Shown here piece by piece: positions 16,970 to 25,095 of a stretch of 64,000 bases of DNA (positions are counted from its first letter, which is position 1; every line of letters begins with the position of its first letter). Origin of the DNA: Pelagirhabdus alkalitolerans (GTDB lineage: Bacteria; Bacillota; Bacilli; Bacillales; Amphibacillaceae); contig NZ_FMYI01000001.1 in NCBI RefSeq assembly GCF_900096905.1, positions 62,001 to 126,000 of the forward strand, given 5' to 3'. The position numbers and the translations under genes are program-made. The notes beneath the pieces are model-generated. The model did no database searches, was not told the DNA's origin, and saw nothing but the letters and a program-made list of their open reading frames with translations.

Positions 16970-18500
16970 TAAATTTCTTTATTAACCTTACTGAATACAC
17001 TAATGGCACGATCTTCTTTAAACTTCTCTTTAGAAATTGCTTTCTATTTTGTTTTTTAGAATGGATTTCAAATCCTACTTTAACAGGGCTAGACCATTCT
17101 CGTACCTCAACATTACTTTCATTCCCTCCTGATATACGATTCAAAATAACCTGATCAAATGTAGTTACTATCTCTTTGTCTTGTCCCACAATTACGACTT
17201 CACTATTTTTTCTTTTATGTTCTACTAGATAACCACTTAGTTCGTATTTGAATACAAAGTCACGAACCCTTTTTAATTTTTCTTTATTAAAATCAACATT
17301 TGAAATGATATATTGTTTTCCATAAAGATTACCTTTTAATGGAGATGGGACAGTCACTTTATTTACTCTGTTTTGTCTAATAGGTTCCAATGTTCTTTGA
17401 AAATCAAAATACATACTACTTTTTTCTGTGTCATTTACTGTCTCGGGAAAGTAATCATCAATAATTGCTTTAGGAACGTCACATGGTTTTCCATACATAG
17501 GAAATACGATTGATCCTATCTGCGCTGTAGGATTCAGTTCGAGTACATGTGCTTGCCCAGAGCTTTCGACCAACAAGTCAACAGCAGAATGATATAGGTT
17601 AGGTACTGCTTGTATAGCATTAACCGCTACATCCTTTATAGAATGATTCAATTCATCTAGAACGTCAATTGAATCCCCACCAGCAGAAATATTATTTAAA
17701 TCACTTAGAAATATAGTTTTATTTTCAGGTGGGATCGTCAACAGCGTATAACCTTGTTTTTTTATGAATGTTTCCAATTTCGCATCAATTTTTATTAAAC
17801 ATGAAGCTAAACGAGGGTTCTCTTTTCGTAATTCATTCTTTCTTTGAATAAGTTTTTTTATTGAAGAGTAGCCATCACCTACAATGTTTGCTGGAATTCT
17901 TTTAATTGCCCCCACCACTTGATCGCCAACAACATAGGCTCTAATGTCTTCAGCACTAAAGTAAGGTTCAATTAAACAATCTTCACCTTCATTTGAACTT
18001 CTCAAGTTGCATACGGCTTCCATTAAGTCTCTCTCATTATTAATGTCTAAATGAACACCTCGACCAAAACTGCCATCAAGAGGTTTAACAGCAACAGGGT
18101 AGCCTATATCTTCAGCTAATCGAATCAATTTTTCTTTTTCAATAGCTAAATTAAATCGATGTCCAGTAACTACAGGGACGTTAGCTTTTTGCAGATATTC
18201 TTTCGTCAATTGCTTATTCATACCAATTTCTGTCGCTTCATTTGAGACCTTATCGCCTCTAGTTCTAAAAAAATAATGTGTACGCGTCTCAGATGATAAA
18301 GAAAATAATTTTCCGGGTTTATCTACAAACCATGTTTTGATCTCGTCAAACGGACTCTCATTCTTCTCATGAAAATTTAGTGTTAATCCTCTTCTCCAAC
18401 CTTCCAAAGCAATAATATATGCATCAAGTTCATGATCCCCTGCTTCATTCATAACATCTTTATTCAAATGAGGTAACCATTCTTTATTTATCTTTTTCAT
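16962..18500 (-). CDS. CphA-like ATP-grasp ligase, paralogue A (acylphosphatase-like domain degenerate)
   Basis: About 512 residues. The N-terminal domain has 'IALEGWRRGL', shared by all four paralogues here. The ATP-grasp domain follows (about 95-350): 'VAVKPLDGSFGRGV', 'ANIVGDGYSSIKKLI', 'ISAGGDSIDV', 'HVLELNPTAQIGS'. These resemble the ATP-grasp half of cyanophycin synthetase, which activates a carboxylate as acyl phosphate and joins an amino acid. The Mur-ligase half is absent. The C-terminal region matches the acylphosphatase segment of paralogue B but lacks the catalytic Arg and Asn. It is the most divergent of the four ('LNPTAQIGS' where others have 'VNTKPGLGG'). I chose ATG 18500 (AGGAG 10 nt upstream) by alignment with the paralogues; GTG/ATG at 18539/18536 are alternatives. 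Confidence 0.8.
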   Translation of the reverse strand: MKKINKEWLPHLNKDVMNEAGDHELDAYIIALEGWRRGLTLNFHEKNESPFDEIKTWFVDKPGKLFSLSSETRTHYFFRTRGDKVSNEATEIGMNKQLTKEYLQKANVPVVTGHRFNLAIEKEKLIRLAEDIGYPVAVKPLDGSFGRGVHLDINNERDLMEAVCNLRSSNEGEDCLIEPYFSAEDIRAYVVGDQVVGAIKRIPANIVGDGYSSIKKLIQRKNELRKENPRLASCLIKIDAKLETFIKKQGYTLLTIPPENKTIFLSDLNNISAGGDSIDVLDELNHSIKDVAVNAIQAVPNLYHSAVDLLVESSGQAHVLELNPTAQIGSIVFPMYGKPCDVPKAIIDDYFPETVNDTEKSSMYFDFQRTLEPIRQNRVNKVTVPSPLKGNLYGKQYIISNVDFNKEKLKRVRDFVFKYELSGYLVEHKRKNSEVVIVGQDKEIVTTFDQVILNRISGGNESNVEVREWSSPVKVGFEIHSKKQNRKQFLKRSLKKIVPLVYSVRLIKKFKQ

Positions 18501-18677
18501 ATTTATATTTCTCCTATTAACATTTAAGTTTTTCATCACCTCTTAATCGTACCATAATTTTATTATTGAGTATGCATTTAACTATTTCACTATACAATAA
18601 ATTACTTTTGTGATAAAAAATCACTAATTTCATTTTTTATTTATATATATAGACATCAAGTAAGTTTAAAATTATAG

Positions 18678-18706
18678 TTGAGTTATATTTATAAAAGCGC
18701 TAGAAT
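18678..18706 (+). promoter_or_regulatory. Predicted promoter of ATP-grasp gene B
   Basis: TTGAGT (18678-18683) and TAGAAT (18701-18706) have a 17-bp spacer. It lies in the AT-rich 280-bp divergent region between paralogues A and B and would give B a transcript separate from the minus-strand operon. Confidence 0.6.
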
Positions 18707-18779
18707 AGATAAGGATGCGTACAAATAATATTATGCTATAAGTATATAGTACTATAGGAAGTAATTAGGAGGCAACATT

Positions 18780-20366
18780 GTGGTGAAAGATGATATTCTT
18801 GGAAATTGGCCTAATCAATTAATTAATGCAATCCCAATGCAAGGTTTTCGTTATAAACTTAGCGGAGTTTCGATTGCATTAGAGGGTTGGAGAAGAGGAT
18901 TAAACTTAAAATTTTATAGACTTGATGACTCTGAAAACAAATTTAAACTTAGGTTTTATTTGTCTAATGACAAAAGAACACATCATTTCGAAGCGTCAAA
19001 AGGTGATATGACAACTGCTGAAGCTGATAAGATCTGCGATGACAAATTTTTAACAAAAAAATACTTAAAAAAAGCTGGCGTCCCAGTTGCTGAAGGTAAT
19101 ATATTTAATAAGAATGATACTAACAGTGATATTATGAATTATTGTAAAGAGCTTGGGTTCCCGCTGGTTGTAAAACCACTTAATGCAAATGGAGGAAAAG
19201 GTGTCTTCTCTAATATCCAAACCCCAGTGGACTTATTGACTGCTATCACAACTGTACGAGACGAATTAAATTATAATAAGGTTATGGTCGAACGGTACAT
19301 CGAGGGAGAAGAGTATAGAATAGTTGTATTGGATAATGAAGTGGTAGGTGTTCTGAATAGAATACCAGCGAACGTAATTGGGAATGGTCATGATTCAATT
19401 AGAAAACTGATACGTGATAAAAATAACAAACGAAAATCAAATCCACACCTAAGTAATTTAAAAATAAAAATTGACAAGGATGTCAAATCTGTCTTATATA
19501 GTCAAAACCTGGACTTAAAATCTGTTCCTGAATTAAATCAAGCTGTTGCATTAAAATTAACCAGTAATTTATCAACCGGGGGAGATTCTGTAGATTTAAC
19601 AGATGATATACCTGATCAGTTAAAAGAAATTGCGATTAATGCTACAAATGCAATACCTGGACTACCACTAAGTGGAATTGATGTAATGGTAAATAAATCA
19701 AAAAACGAATATAAAGTCATTGAAGTAAATACGAAACCTGGTTTGGGAGGGCATTTATTCCCGTTCTACGGACAATCTAGAGATATCCCCAAGAAAATAA
19801 TTGATTATTACTTCCCAGAAACCCAAGGTATTCAAAGGTCTTTTTTCTACTTTAATATTGAACAAATTTATGAAATATTAAAAAGCAGATCTGCTAAGGA
19901 AATTAGTATAACACCTTGTCCGACAGGAGAATTTCACAAAAAAGAATTTATTATTCATGGTAAAGTTCAGAAAGTTGGTTATAGAGTTGCCGTAACCAAT
20001 AAAGCTAAAAAAATGAACATACATGGATCAATAAAAAATTTAGAAGACAATACTGTTCAAGTAGTCGCTTGTGCTGATAGCACAGATAAACTAAATGAGT
20101 TTAAAAAACTGTGCTATGAGGGATTAAATAGAGCAAAAGTAACATCTATTTCTGAATATGAATACCCGTATCCTGTACCTATTGGGTTCAATATAGAGAC
20201 AAGAGATGAAGAAAGGGCATATTTAAACCTTCAAGAAGAAAAAGAGTATTATCAAAAGAAATACGAACAAATAGAGAGTAGTAAAGTTTGGAAAGTTACG
20301 TCACCTGTTCGTATTAGCCTTGATTATATAAAAGATAGAATAAAACGAATTAGAAGAATTGTTTAA
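18780..20366 (+). CDS. CphA-like ATP-grasp ligase fused to an intact acylphosphatase domain, paralogue B
   Basis: This 528-residue protein starts at GTG 18780, 7 nt after AGGAGG. N-terminal domain: 'IALEGWRRGL'. ATP-grasp (about 90-350): 'LVVKPLNANGGKGV', 'STGGDSVDLTDD', 'VIEVNTKPGLGGHLFP'. Acylphosphatase domain (about 390-480): 'HGKVQKVGYR' and 'HGSIKNLEDNTVQV' give Arg402 and Asn420. Their 18-residue spacing equals that of catalytic Arg23 and Asn41 in muscle acylphosphatase. It ends in a coiled coil and 'SSKVWKVTSPVR', a tail often seen on glycosyltransferase-cluster proteins. It is the only gene of the set on the plus strand. Ligase plus acyl-phosphate hydrolase in one chain suggests proofreading or turnover of an acyl-phosphate; the substrate is unknown. 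Confidence 0.85.
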   Translation: MVKDDILGNWPNQLINAIPMQGFRYKLSGVSIALEGWRRGLNLKFYRLDDSENKFKLRFYLSNDKRTHHFEASKGDMTTAEADKICDDKFLTKKYLKKAGVPVAEGNIFNKNDTNSDIMNYCKELGFPLVVKPLNANGGKGVFSNIQTPVDLLTAITTVRDELNYNKVMVERYIEGEEYRIVVLDNEVVGVLNRIPANVIGNGHDSIRKLIRDKNNKRKSNPHLSNLKIKIDKDVKSVLYSQNLDLKSVPELNQAVALKLTSNLSTGGDSVDLTDDIPDQLKEIAINATNAIPGLPLSGIDVMVNKSKNEYKVIEVNTKPGLGGHLFPFYGQSRDIPKKIIDYYFPETQGIQRSFFYFNIEQIYEILKSRSAKEISITPCPTGEFHKKEFIIHGKVQKVGYRVAVTNKAKKMNIHGSIKNLEDNTVQVVACADSTDKLNEFKKLCYEGLNRAKVTSISEYEYPYPVPIGFNIETRDEERAYLNLQEEKEYYQKKYEQIESSKVWKVTSPVRISLDYIKDRIKRIRRIV

Positions 20367-20374
20367 ACAATTCT
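20355..20374. repeat. Perfect 20-bp palindrome across the stop codon of gene B
   Basis: AGAATTGTTTAAACAATTCT is fully self-complementary and includes the TAA stop codon. No T-run follows on the plus strand (AAAAATC), so it is a weak terminator at best. Confidence 0.5.
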
Positions 20375-20483
20375 AAAAATCATAAAATAAAAAATAATAT
20401 GCTCCCCATAAGGTAAACAGTTTAAAAAGTTAAAAACTGCATACTTTAGGGTGATATTTTCATGTACAAAAGAGCATGTTTTC

Positions 20484-20537
20484 AGAAAAAAATAAGCTTC
20501 AAATAGCCCACACCTATCATTCAGGTCTGGGCTATTT
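20484..20537 (-). terminator. Hairpin ending the minus-strand glycopolymer operon at paralogue C
   Basis: AAATAGCCCA plus CCT (20501-20515) pairs with AGG plus TGGGCTATTT (20523-20537). On the minus strand TTATTTTTTT follows after 8 nt. The spacing before the T-run is longer than usual. Confidence 0.6.
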
Positions 20538-20595
20538 AGCCCTTAAAGCATAATATTGTCTACTTTAGTTTAGCAGTTACAACTGCAGTAGTATT

Positions 20596-22011
20596 TTAAC
20601 GAACAATACGAAATCCAATTAACAATGGAATATTTAAAGGATCAGATTTTAATAAATTTAGCTTATAATTATATTTAATATGGAATTCAGTTAATAAACC
20701 TATTATAGATTCATTCTTTTTCATGGTACAACACATTTCAATTTGATCTTGTTTATGTTCTTTCACATAACCATTTATATTATTCAGAATACAAAACGAT
20801 TTTAATTTAAACATTATTTTATTGATATCTCCGTTATCAAATTCAATAATATGCTTCTCAACCTTTTCATTTCGATAACGTAATGGTTTTAGCGTGACTC
20901 TGGATACAGCTGAATTATTGAGTGTAGATTGAATTGATTTAAAATCAAAATATAGGTTAGAACGATAGTTGTTTTTCAATTCAGGAAAATAAAAATCAAT
21001 AATAGGTTTTATTACATCTCTTGGTTTTCCTTCTAACGGAAAGAGATGCAACCCTACCATTGGACGGGTATTCACCTCAATTATACACATTCTCTTTGTT
21101 TTAGGATTGATAATCATATCGACACCAGACAATTCAATACCTTCAATCGATTTTATAGCTTCTTGAGCCAATATTTTAGCTTCTTCACTAATTTCATCTG
21201 TGACATCTATATGATCACCACCAGAGGATATATTAGACTTCTCACGCAATTTTAACATTTCACCCTTAGGTAAAATGCTATCCAACGAATAATTATTATT
21301 TTCTAAATTCAAATTAACCTCATGATCAACCTTTATCTTTTTATTATATACGAGTACATTCTTTTCTTTTAATCGATTTTTATGTTTTATCAATTCATTT
21401 ATTGTATCTTTTCCATTCCCGACAACGTGAGCTGGTGTCCGTTTTGTCACTGCTACAATTTCATTACCTACACCAAAAAACCGATGTTCCTCTCCTTGGA
21501 CATACTCTTCTAATAATAAATTATGATATTTTAGCTCATTAACAAGATAGTTAAACACATCTAATAAATCATCAAAGCATTTAATATTTGGATAAACTCC
21601 TCTGCCCGACTGTCCATCAACTGGTTTTATTGTTACTGGAAAAGACAGTTCATTACACATGTCTTTTAACATGGAAGAAGTGACATGATTATCTATATTA
21701 AAACCTTTGGGTGTATCTATTCCAATAGATTCTAGATGCCTTTTTGTTTTATTTTTATCACGACACAGCTTTTTTACTGTTTTAGATAGCTGTAAAGATT
21801 CTGATAATTGAAAAGATCGAACTGTATCTTTATATTTTAACTTATAATATATCATTCTTCTTTTATTGATTTCATTTTTTACAAAAAATTGAACGGAAAC
21901 TCCTCTACGCCAAGCTTCCAAAGCTATTAAGTAGACACTCAAACGATTATTATATCCATCAGGAGGTAAAACACCATCCAAATGGGAGAGTTGATCAACC
22001 ATATAATCCAT
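20596..22011 (-). CDS. CphA-like ATP-grasp ligase, paralogue C
   Basis: The 471-residue protein has the shared N-terminal 'IALEAWRRGV' domain and an ATP-grasp domain: 'VTIKPVDGQSGRGVYP', 'VGNGKDTINELIKHKN', 'ISSGGDHIDVTDE', 'CIIEVNTRPMVGLHLFP'. ATP- and metal-binding residues look intact. The C-terminal segment corresponds to the acylphosphatase domain of B, but the 'VGYR' and 'NLxD' motifs are gone ('GDINKIMFKLKSF', 'INGYVKEHK'), so hydrolase activity is not expected. Unlike B and D it lacks the C-terminal coiled coil. GGAGG lies 6 nt before ATG 22011. It follows paralogue D by 29 nt and is the last gene of the minus-strand operon. Confidence 0.82.
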   Translation of the reverse strand: MDYMVDQLSHLDGVLPPDGYNNRLSVYLIALEAWRRGVSVQFFVKNEINKRRMIYYKLKYKDTVRSFQLSESLQLSKTVKKLCRDKNKTKRHLESIGIDTPKGFNIDNHVTSSMLKDMCNELSFPVTIKPVDGQSGRGVYPNIKCFDDLLDVFNYLVNELKYHNLLLEEYVQGEEHRFFGVGNEIVAVTKRTPAHVVGNGKDTINELIKHKNRLKEKNVLVYNKKIKVDHEVNLNLENNNYSLDSILPKGEMLKLREKSNISSGGDHIDVTDEISEEAKILAQEAIKSIEGIELSGVDMIINPKTKRMCIIEVNTRPMVGLHLFPLEGKPRDVIKPIIDFYFPELKNNYRSNLYFDFKSIQSTLNNSAVSRVTLKPLRYRNEKVEKHIIEFDNGDINKIMFKLKSFCILNNINGYVKEHKQDQIEMCCTMKKNESIIGLLTEFHIKYNYKLNLLKSDPLNIPLLIGFRIVR

Positions 22012-22040
22012 ACAACACCTCCAGAATATATTTTATTAAT

Positions 22041-23636
22041 TTATTTTTTAAATAGCTGATTAAATTTCATCTTTATAATATCCAAAGGACTACGAATGAT
22101 TTTTGTTAATTTCCATGATCTACTTTGTAAAACTTGAACATACTTTTGCTCATAATATGCTCTCTCTCTCTCAATATGAGCTATTTCTTTTTCTATTTTC
22201 TTACTATTTTGACTTTGATCATTTGTTAATATCTTAAATCCTATTTCAATCGGTTCGATCGTTTTAATGGATTCTTCATTCAATTTTATATTGGGATTAT
22301 TTTTTTTTAGTCTGTCAACAAATTTTTTAATATCTTTTACATTTTCACCATTAACATGCAAAATGGGCCGTGTTTCTGTCATGTTTAGATAGCCATTTAT
22401 ATTATACTCATTTGCTACTTGTCCAAGAGACAATTTTAAACTGATTTCATTCAACTCACCTTCTACAGAAAATTGTTTATTTTCAGAAAAGTGTTTAGAA
22501 GGATGCGACAATACTACTTTCTTAGCAGTTCTCCTTTTCAATAAATCTACAGCACCATCAAAATCAAAATAGAGTAGCGAACGATCTTTTCCTTTTGTTG
22601 CTGGAAAATGATAATCAACAATTGATTTTGCTAAATCTTTAGGTACTCCATAAGCTGGAAACATATGCCCACCTAAACCGGGTTTTGTGTTAGCTTCTAA
22701 TATATAGTATCCACTGGTTTCTTCGTCTACTATTATATCCATACCACTCATGAATAGACCAGGAATAGCTTTAGTAGCTTTAATAGCTATATTATGCAAT
22801 TCTTCAGATACATTCTCTTTAATTTCAACAGAATCACCACCTGTCGACAGATTACTTGTTAGACGTAACTGAATAAATTCATTTTTAAGGGGGACTGACT
22901 CTAAATTCAAACCCAATTTATTCAAATTACGTTCAACAATTTGATCTGCTTTGATAACTTTATTACGCAGGTGTGGGTTTTTAAGTCGAATTTTATTCTT
23001 TTGATTAATTAACTCTCGAATCGTGCTATCACCATCTCCTACAACATTAGCTGCCACTCGCTTCATAACACCTTCTACTTGATCACCTACAACAAACACA
23101 CGATGTTCCTCACCAGTTGCATAGCTTTCAACCATAATATTTTTAAAGTTCATTTGTTCTCTTAAAATATTTAAACTTGATTTAAACTCATCCATATTTT
23201 TTATATTTGAGAATACTCCGCTTCCACCTTTACCATCTGTTGGTTTAAGCACTAATGGAAAACCTAGCGTTTTTGCGTAGTTGATTATATCCGAAGTTTT
23301 TGACATAACTGAAAATTTTTTTCCTTCTGTTACAGGGAGACCTGATTGCTTCAGTCTTTCTTTAGTTAAAAATTTATCATCACATATGTGGTAGGCTTCA
23401 CTTGATATAAGATCACTTCCAGAACCATCAAAATGATATGTCTTTTTACCGTCACTAAGTGAATATCTGACTTTAAACTTGTTATCGTTCTTGTCATCTC
23501 TATAAATGGTTAATTCAAGCCCTCTTCTCCAGCCTTCTAGTGCAATAGCATATATGCTAAAATACTTATCCATACCCTCTGATGGTACAGCGTTTATTAA
23601 ATGATCCAACCATTTTTCATTCATATTTAATAACAT
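22041..23636 (-). CDS. CphA-like ATP-grasp ligase, paralogue D
   Basis: About 531 residues, closest to B in sequence and architecture. ATP-grasp motifs: 'LVLKPTDGKGGSGVF', 'AANVVGDGDSTIRELI', 'STGGDSVEI', 'ILEANTKPGLGGHMFP'. The acylphosphatase-like part keeps the fold pattern ('FSVEGELNEISLKLSLG', 'INGYLNM') but has lost the catalytic Arg and Asn. The C-terminus is a coiled coil ('EKEIAHIERERAYYEQKY') ending in 'SRSWKLTKIIRSP', like B. I prefer ATG 23636 (AAAGGG 7 nt upstream) to 23642. The gene lies 43 nt after the TupA-like gene and is probably co-transcribed with it. Confidence 0.82.
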   Translation of the reverse strand: MLLNMNEKWLDHLINAVPSEGMDKYFSIYAIALEGWRRGLELTIYRDDKNDNKFKVRYSLSDGKKTYHFDGSGSDLISSEAYHICDDKFLTKERLKQSGLPVTEGKKFSVMSKTSDIINYAKTLGFPLVLKPTDGKGGSGVFSNIKNMDEFKSSLNILREQMNFKNIMVESYATGEEHRVFVVGDQVEGVMKRVAANVVGDGDSTIRELINQKNKIRLKNPHLRNKVIKADQIVERNLNKLGLNLESVPLKNEFIQLRLTSNLSTGGDSVEIKENVSEELHNIAIKATKAIPGLFMSGMDIIVDEETSGYYILEANTKPGLGGHMFPAYGVPKDLAKSIVDYHFPATKGKDRSLLYFDFDGAVDLLKRRTAKKVVLSHPSKHFSENKQFSVEGELNEISLKLSLGQVANEYNINGYLNMTETRPILHVNGENVKDIKKFVDRLKKNNPNIKLNEESIKTIEPIEIGFKILTNDQSQNSKKIEKEIAHIERERAYYEQKYVQVLQSRSWKLTKIIRSPLDIIKMKFNQLFKK

Positions 23637-23679
23637 CTTCATTCCCTTTCTGATTATCGTTATTTTTCACTGTGCTTTT

Positions 23680-25095
23680 TTATAATTTTTTGTATTTTTC
23701 AAAATAACGACCTCTTAATAAATCTTCATTTAAACAGACCTCAGCTCGATTGAAAGCCGTTCCTAATTTTTGGTCAATAGTACGAGAAAAATCAGCATAG
23801 TTTCCTGGTTTCGGTGTGAATTCCCCAAATACTAACTCGTCATTCTGCCTTAAAAAATCAATTCGCATAAAAGGTGAAGGAATTTCTTTACTCATTTTCT
23901 CCACCATGGTAATTTCATCTTCAGAAACACCTTCTCCGACAAATAAATAATTATCATACTTACCTGTTTTTACTCTCTTACCTTCTCGATCCCACCAACA
24001 ATAATGCAAACCCTGGTTTCGATCTATTTCAAGAATCAACTCAACTTTACCATAAAAGGCGTAAAACTTAATATCACGGGCAGACTCTTTGGAATAATGG
24101 TCCTTTAAAATGAGTTCTTCAGCGTACCAATGATCTTCAATTACCCATTCTTTTTTTAGATCTTGCTCCATTTGTTTTTTTAGCTCATGAAAAGCTGAAA
24201 GGCGCTCGTTTCTTTTCAAATCAATAATGTCATTATCTGAGTAAACTAAATAGACCCCCCTTGAACCTGCTCCATCCATTGGTTTAATCACAACGTTTGG
24301 TTTTGCTGGCACTTCTGAAGCTTTAAAAGAATGAGCAGCAATATGAGGACGCCTAATCGAAAACTGATCCACAAATTGATAGGCTTTAAATTTATTATCT
24401 AATGTAGCTTCTACATTGTTCTCTTTAATTTGATTTAGTCGTTGCCTCCTTACCATCGAACTAGAAAATGAATCTTGACTTTCTAATGTCAAATCATATT
24501 TAGCTGGGTCTCGAACCAATAGCTCAGGAGGCAATGAGGGTGGAAAATCGTCCACTATTTTTTGGTAAATCAAGTGAACAAGTTCCCGATCTTGGTGAGT
24601 CTTATAAACTTGAGAACAGAATTGTAATATCTGATTAAATACTTGCTCACTTTTTTGTTTTTTGACTGTTATTTCATCTATAAATTTTATCAACTCTGCC
24701 CGATCATCAATTGTCCGCGCTATAGTTCGCATATGTTCATCTCTAATATCAAATAATTGATTAACTAACGGTGTGATGATTTTTTGTTGCTCACTCGTTT
24801 CTTCAATATGTTTTTCGTATGCGGTTATCTTTTTCTCAAGTGACGCTATTTTCACTTGCATTGAAGGGATACTTTTTAAGCGTCGAAGCGTCTTTTTAAA
24901 TTTAACTACTGAAGTGATTGTATTATAAATAAATCTTTTTTTCGACTTCGTTCTTCCCATATTCCTATCAATAGCGTCTAACTCTCGGTTCAATTTTCTG
25001 ATATATACGTCATATTGATAAGCTCTTTCAAACTCGTCTTGAGACTCAAATGAAACGCACTCACTACCAATTAAACGATGAGTTTCATTAGACAT
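23680..25095 (-). CDS. TupA-like ATP-grasp protein with N-terminal coiled coil
   Basis: The 471-residue protein has a basic N-terminus, a coiled-coil section (about 85-160) and a C-terminal ATP-grasp domain (about 225-460). Motifs: 'VVIKPMDGAGSRGVYLV' for the nucleotide loop, 'WYAEELI', 'IKFYAFYGKVELI', and 'FMRIDFL...GEFTPKPG' for the metal site. 'YCWWDREGKRV' and the closing 'PGNYADFSR' region resemble TupA, needed for teichuronopeptide, a polyglutamate-polyglucuronate wall polymer of Bacillus halodurans. TupA relatives occur in many polysaccharide clusters, so the exact product is open. AAAGGAG lies 9 nt before ATG. It overlaps the upstream glycosyltransferase-like gene by 8 nt. Confidence 0.8.
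   Translation of the reverse strand: MSNETHRLIGSECVSFESQDEFERAYQYDVYIRKLNRELDAIDRNMGRTKSKKRFIYNTITSVVKFKKTLRRLKSIPSMQVKIASLEKKITAYEKHIEETSEQQKIITPLVNQLFDIRDEHMRTIARTIDDRAELIKFIDEITVKKQKSEQVFNQILQFCSQVYKTHQDRELVHLIYQKIVDDFPPSLPPELLVRDPAKYDLTLESQDSFSSSMVRRQRLNQIKENNVEATLDNKFKAYQFVDQFSIRRPHIAAHSFKASEVPAKPNVVIKPMDGAGSRGVYLVYSDNDIIDLKRNERLSAFHELKKQMEQDLKKEWVIEDHWYAEELILKDHYSKESARDIKFYAFYGKVELILEIDRNQGLHYCWWDREGKRVKTGKYDNYLFVGEGVSEDEITMVEKMSKEIPSPFMRIDFLRQNDELVFGEFTPKPGNYADFSRTIDQKLGTAFNRAEVCLNEDLLRGRYFEKYKKL

Noticed and set aside
16962..23636. Four full cyanophycin synthetases
   Set aside because: The ATP-grasp part is CphA-like, but the Mur-ligase half needed for cyanophycin is absent in all four.
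22041..23636. Active acylphosphatase domain in paralogues A, C and D
   Set aside because: The Arg of the phosphate loop and the catalytic Asn are replaced in each; only paralogue B keeps both.
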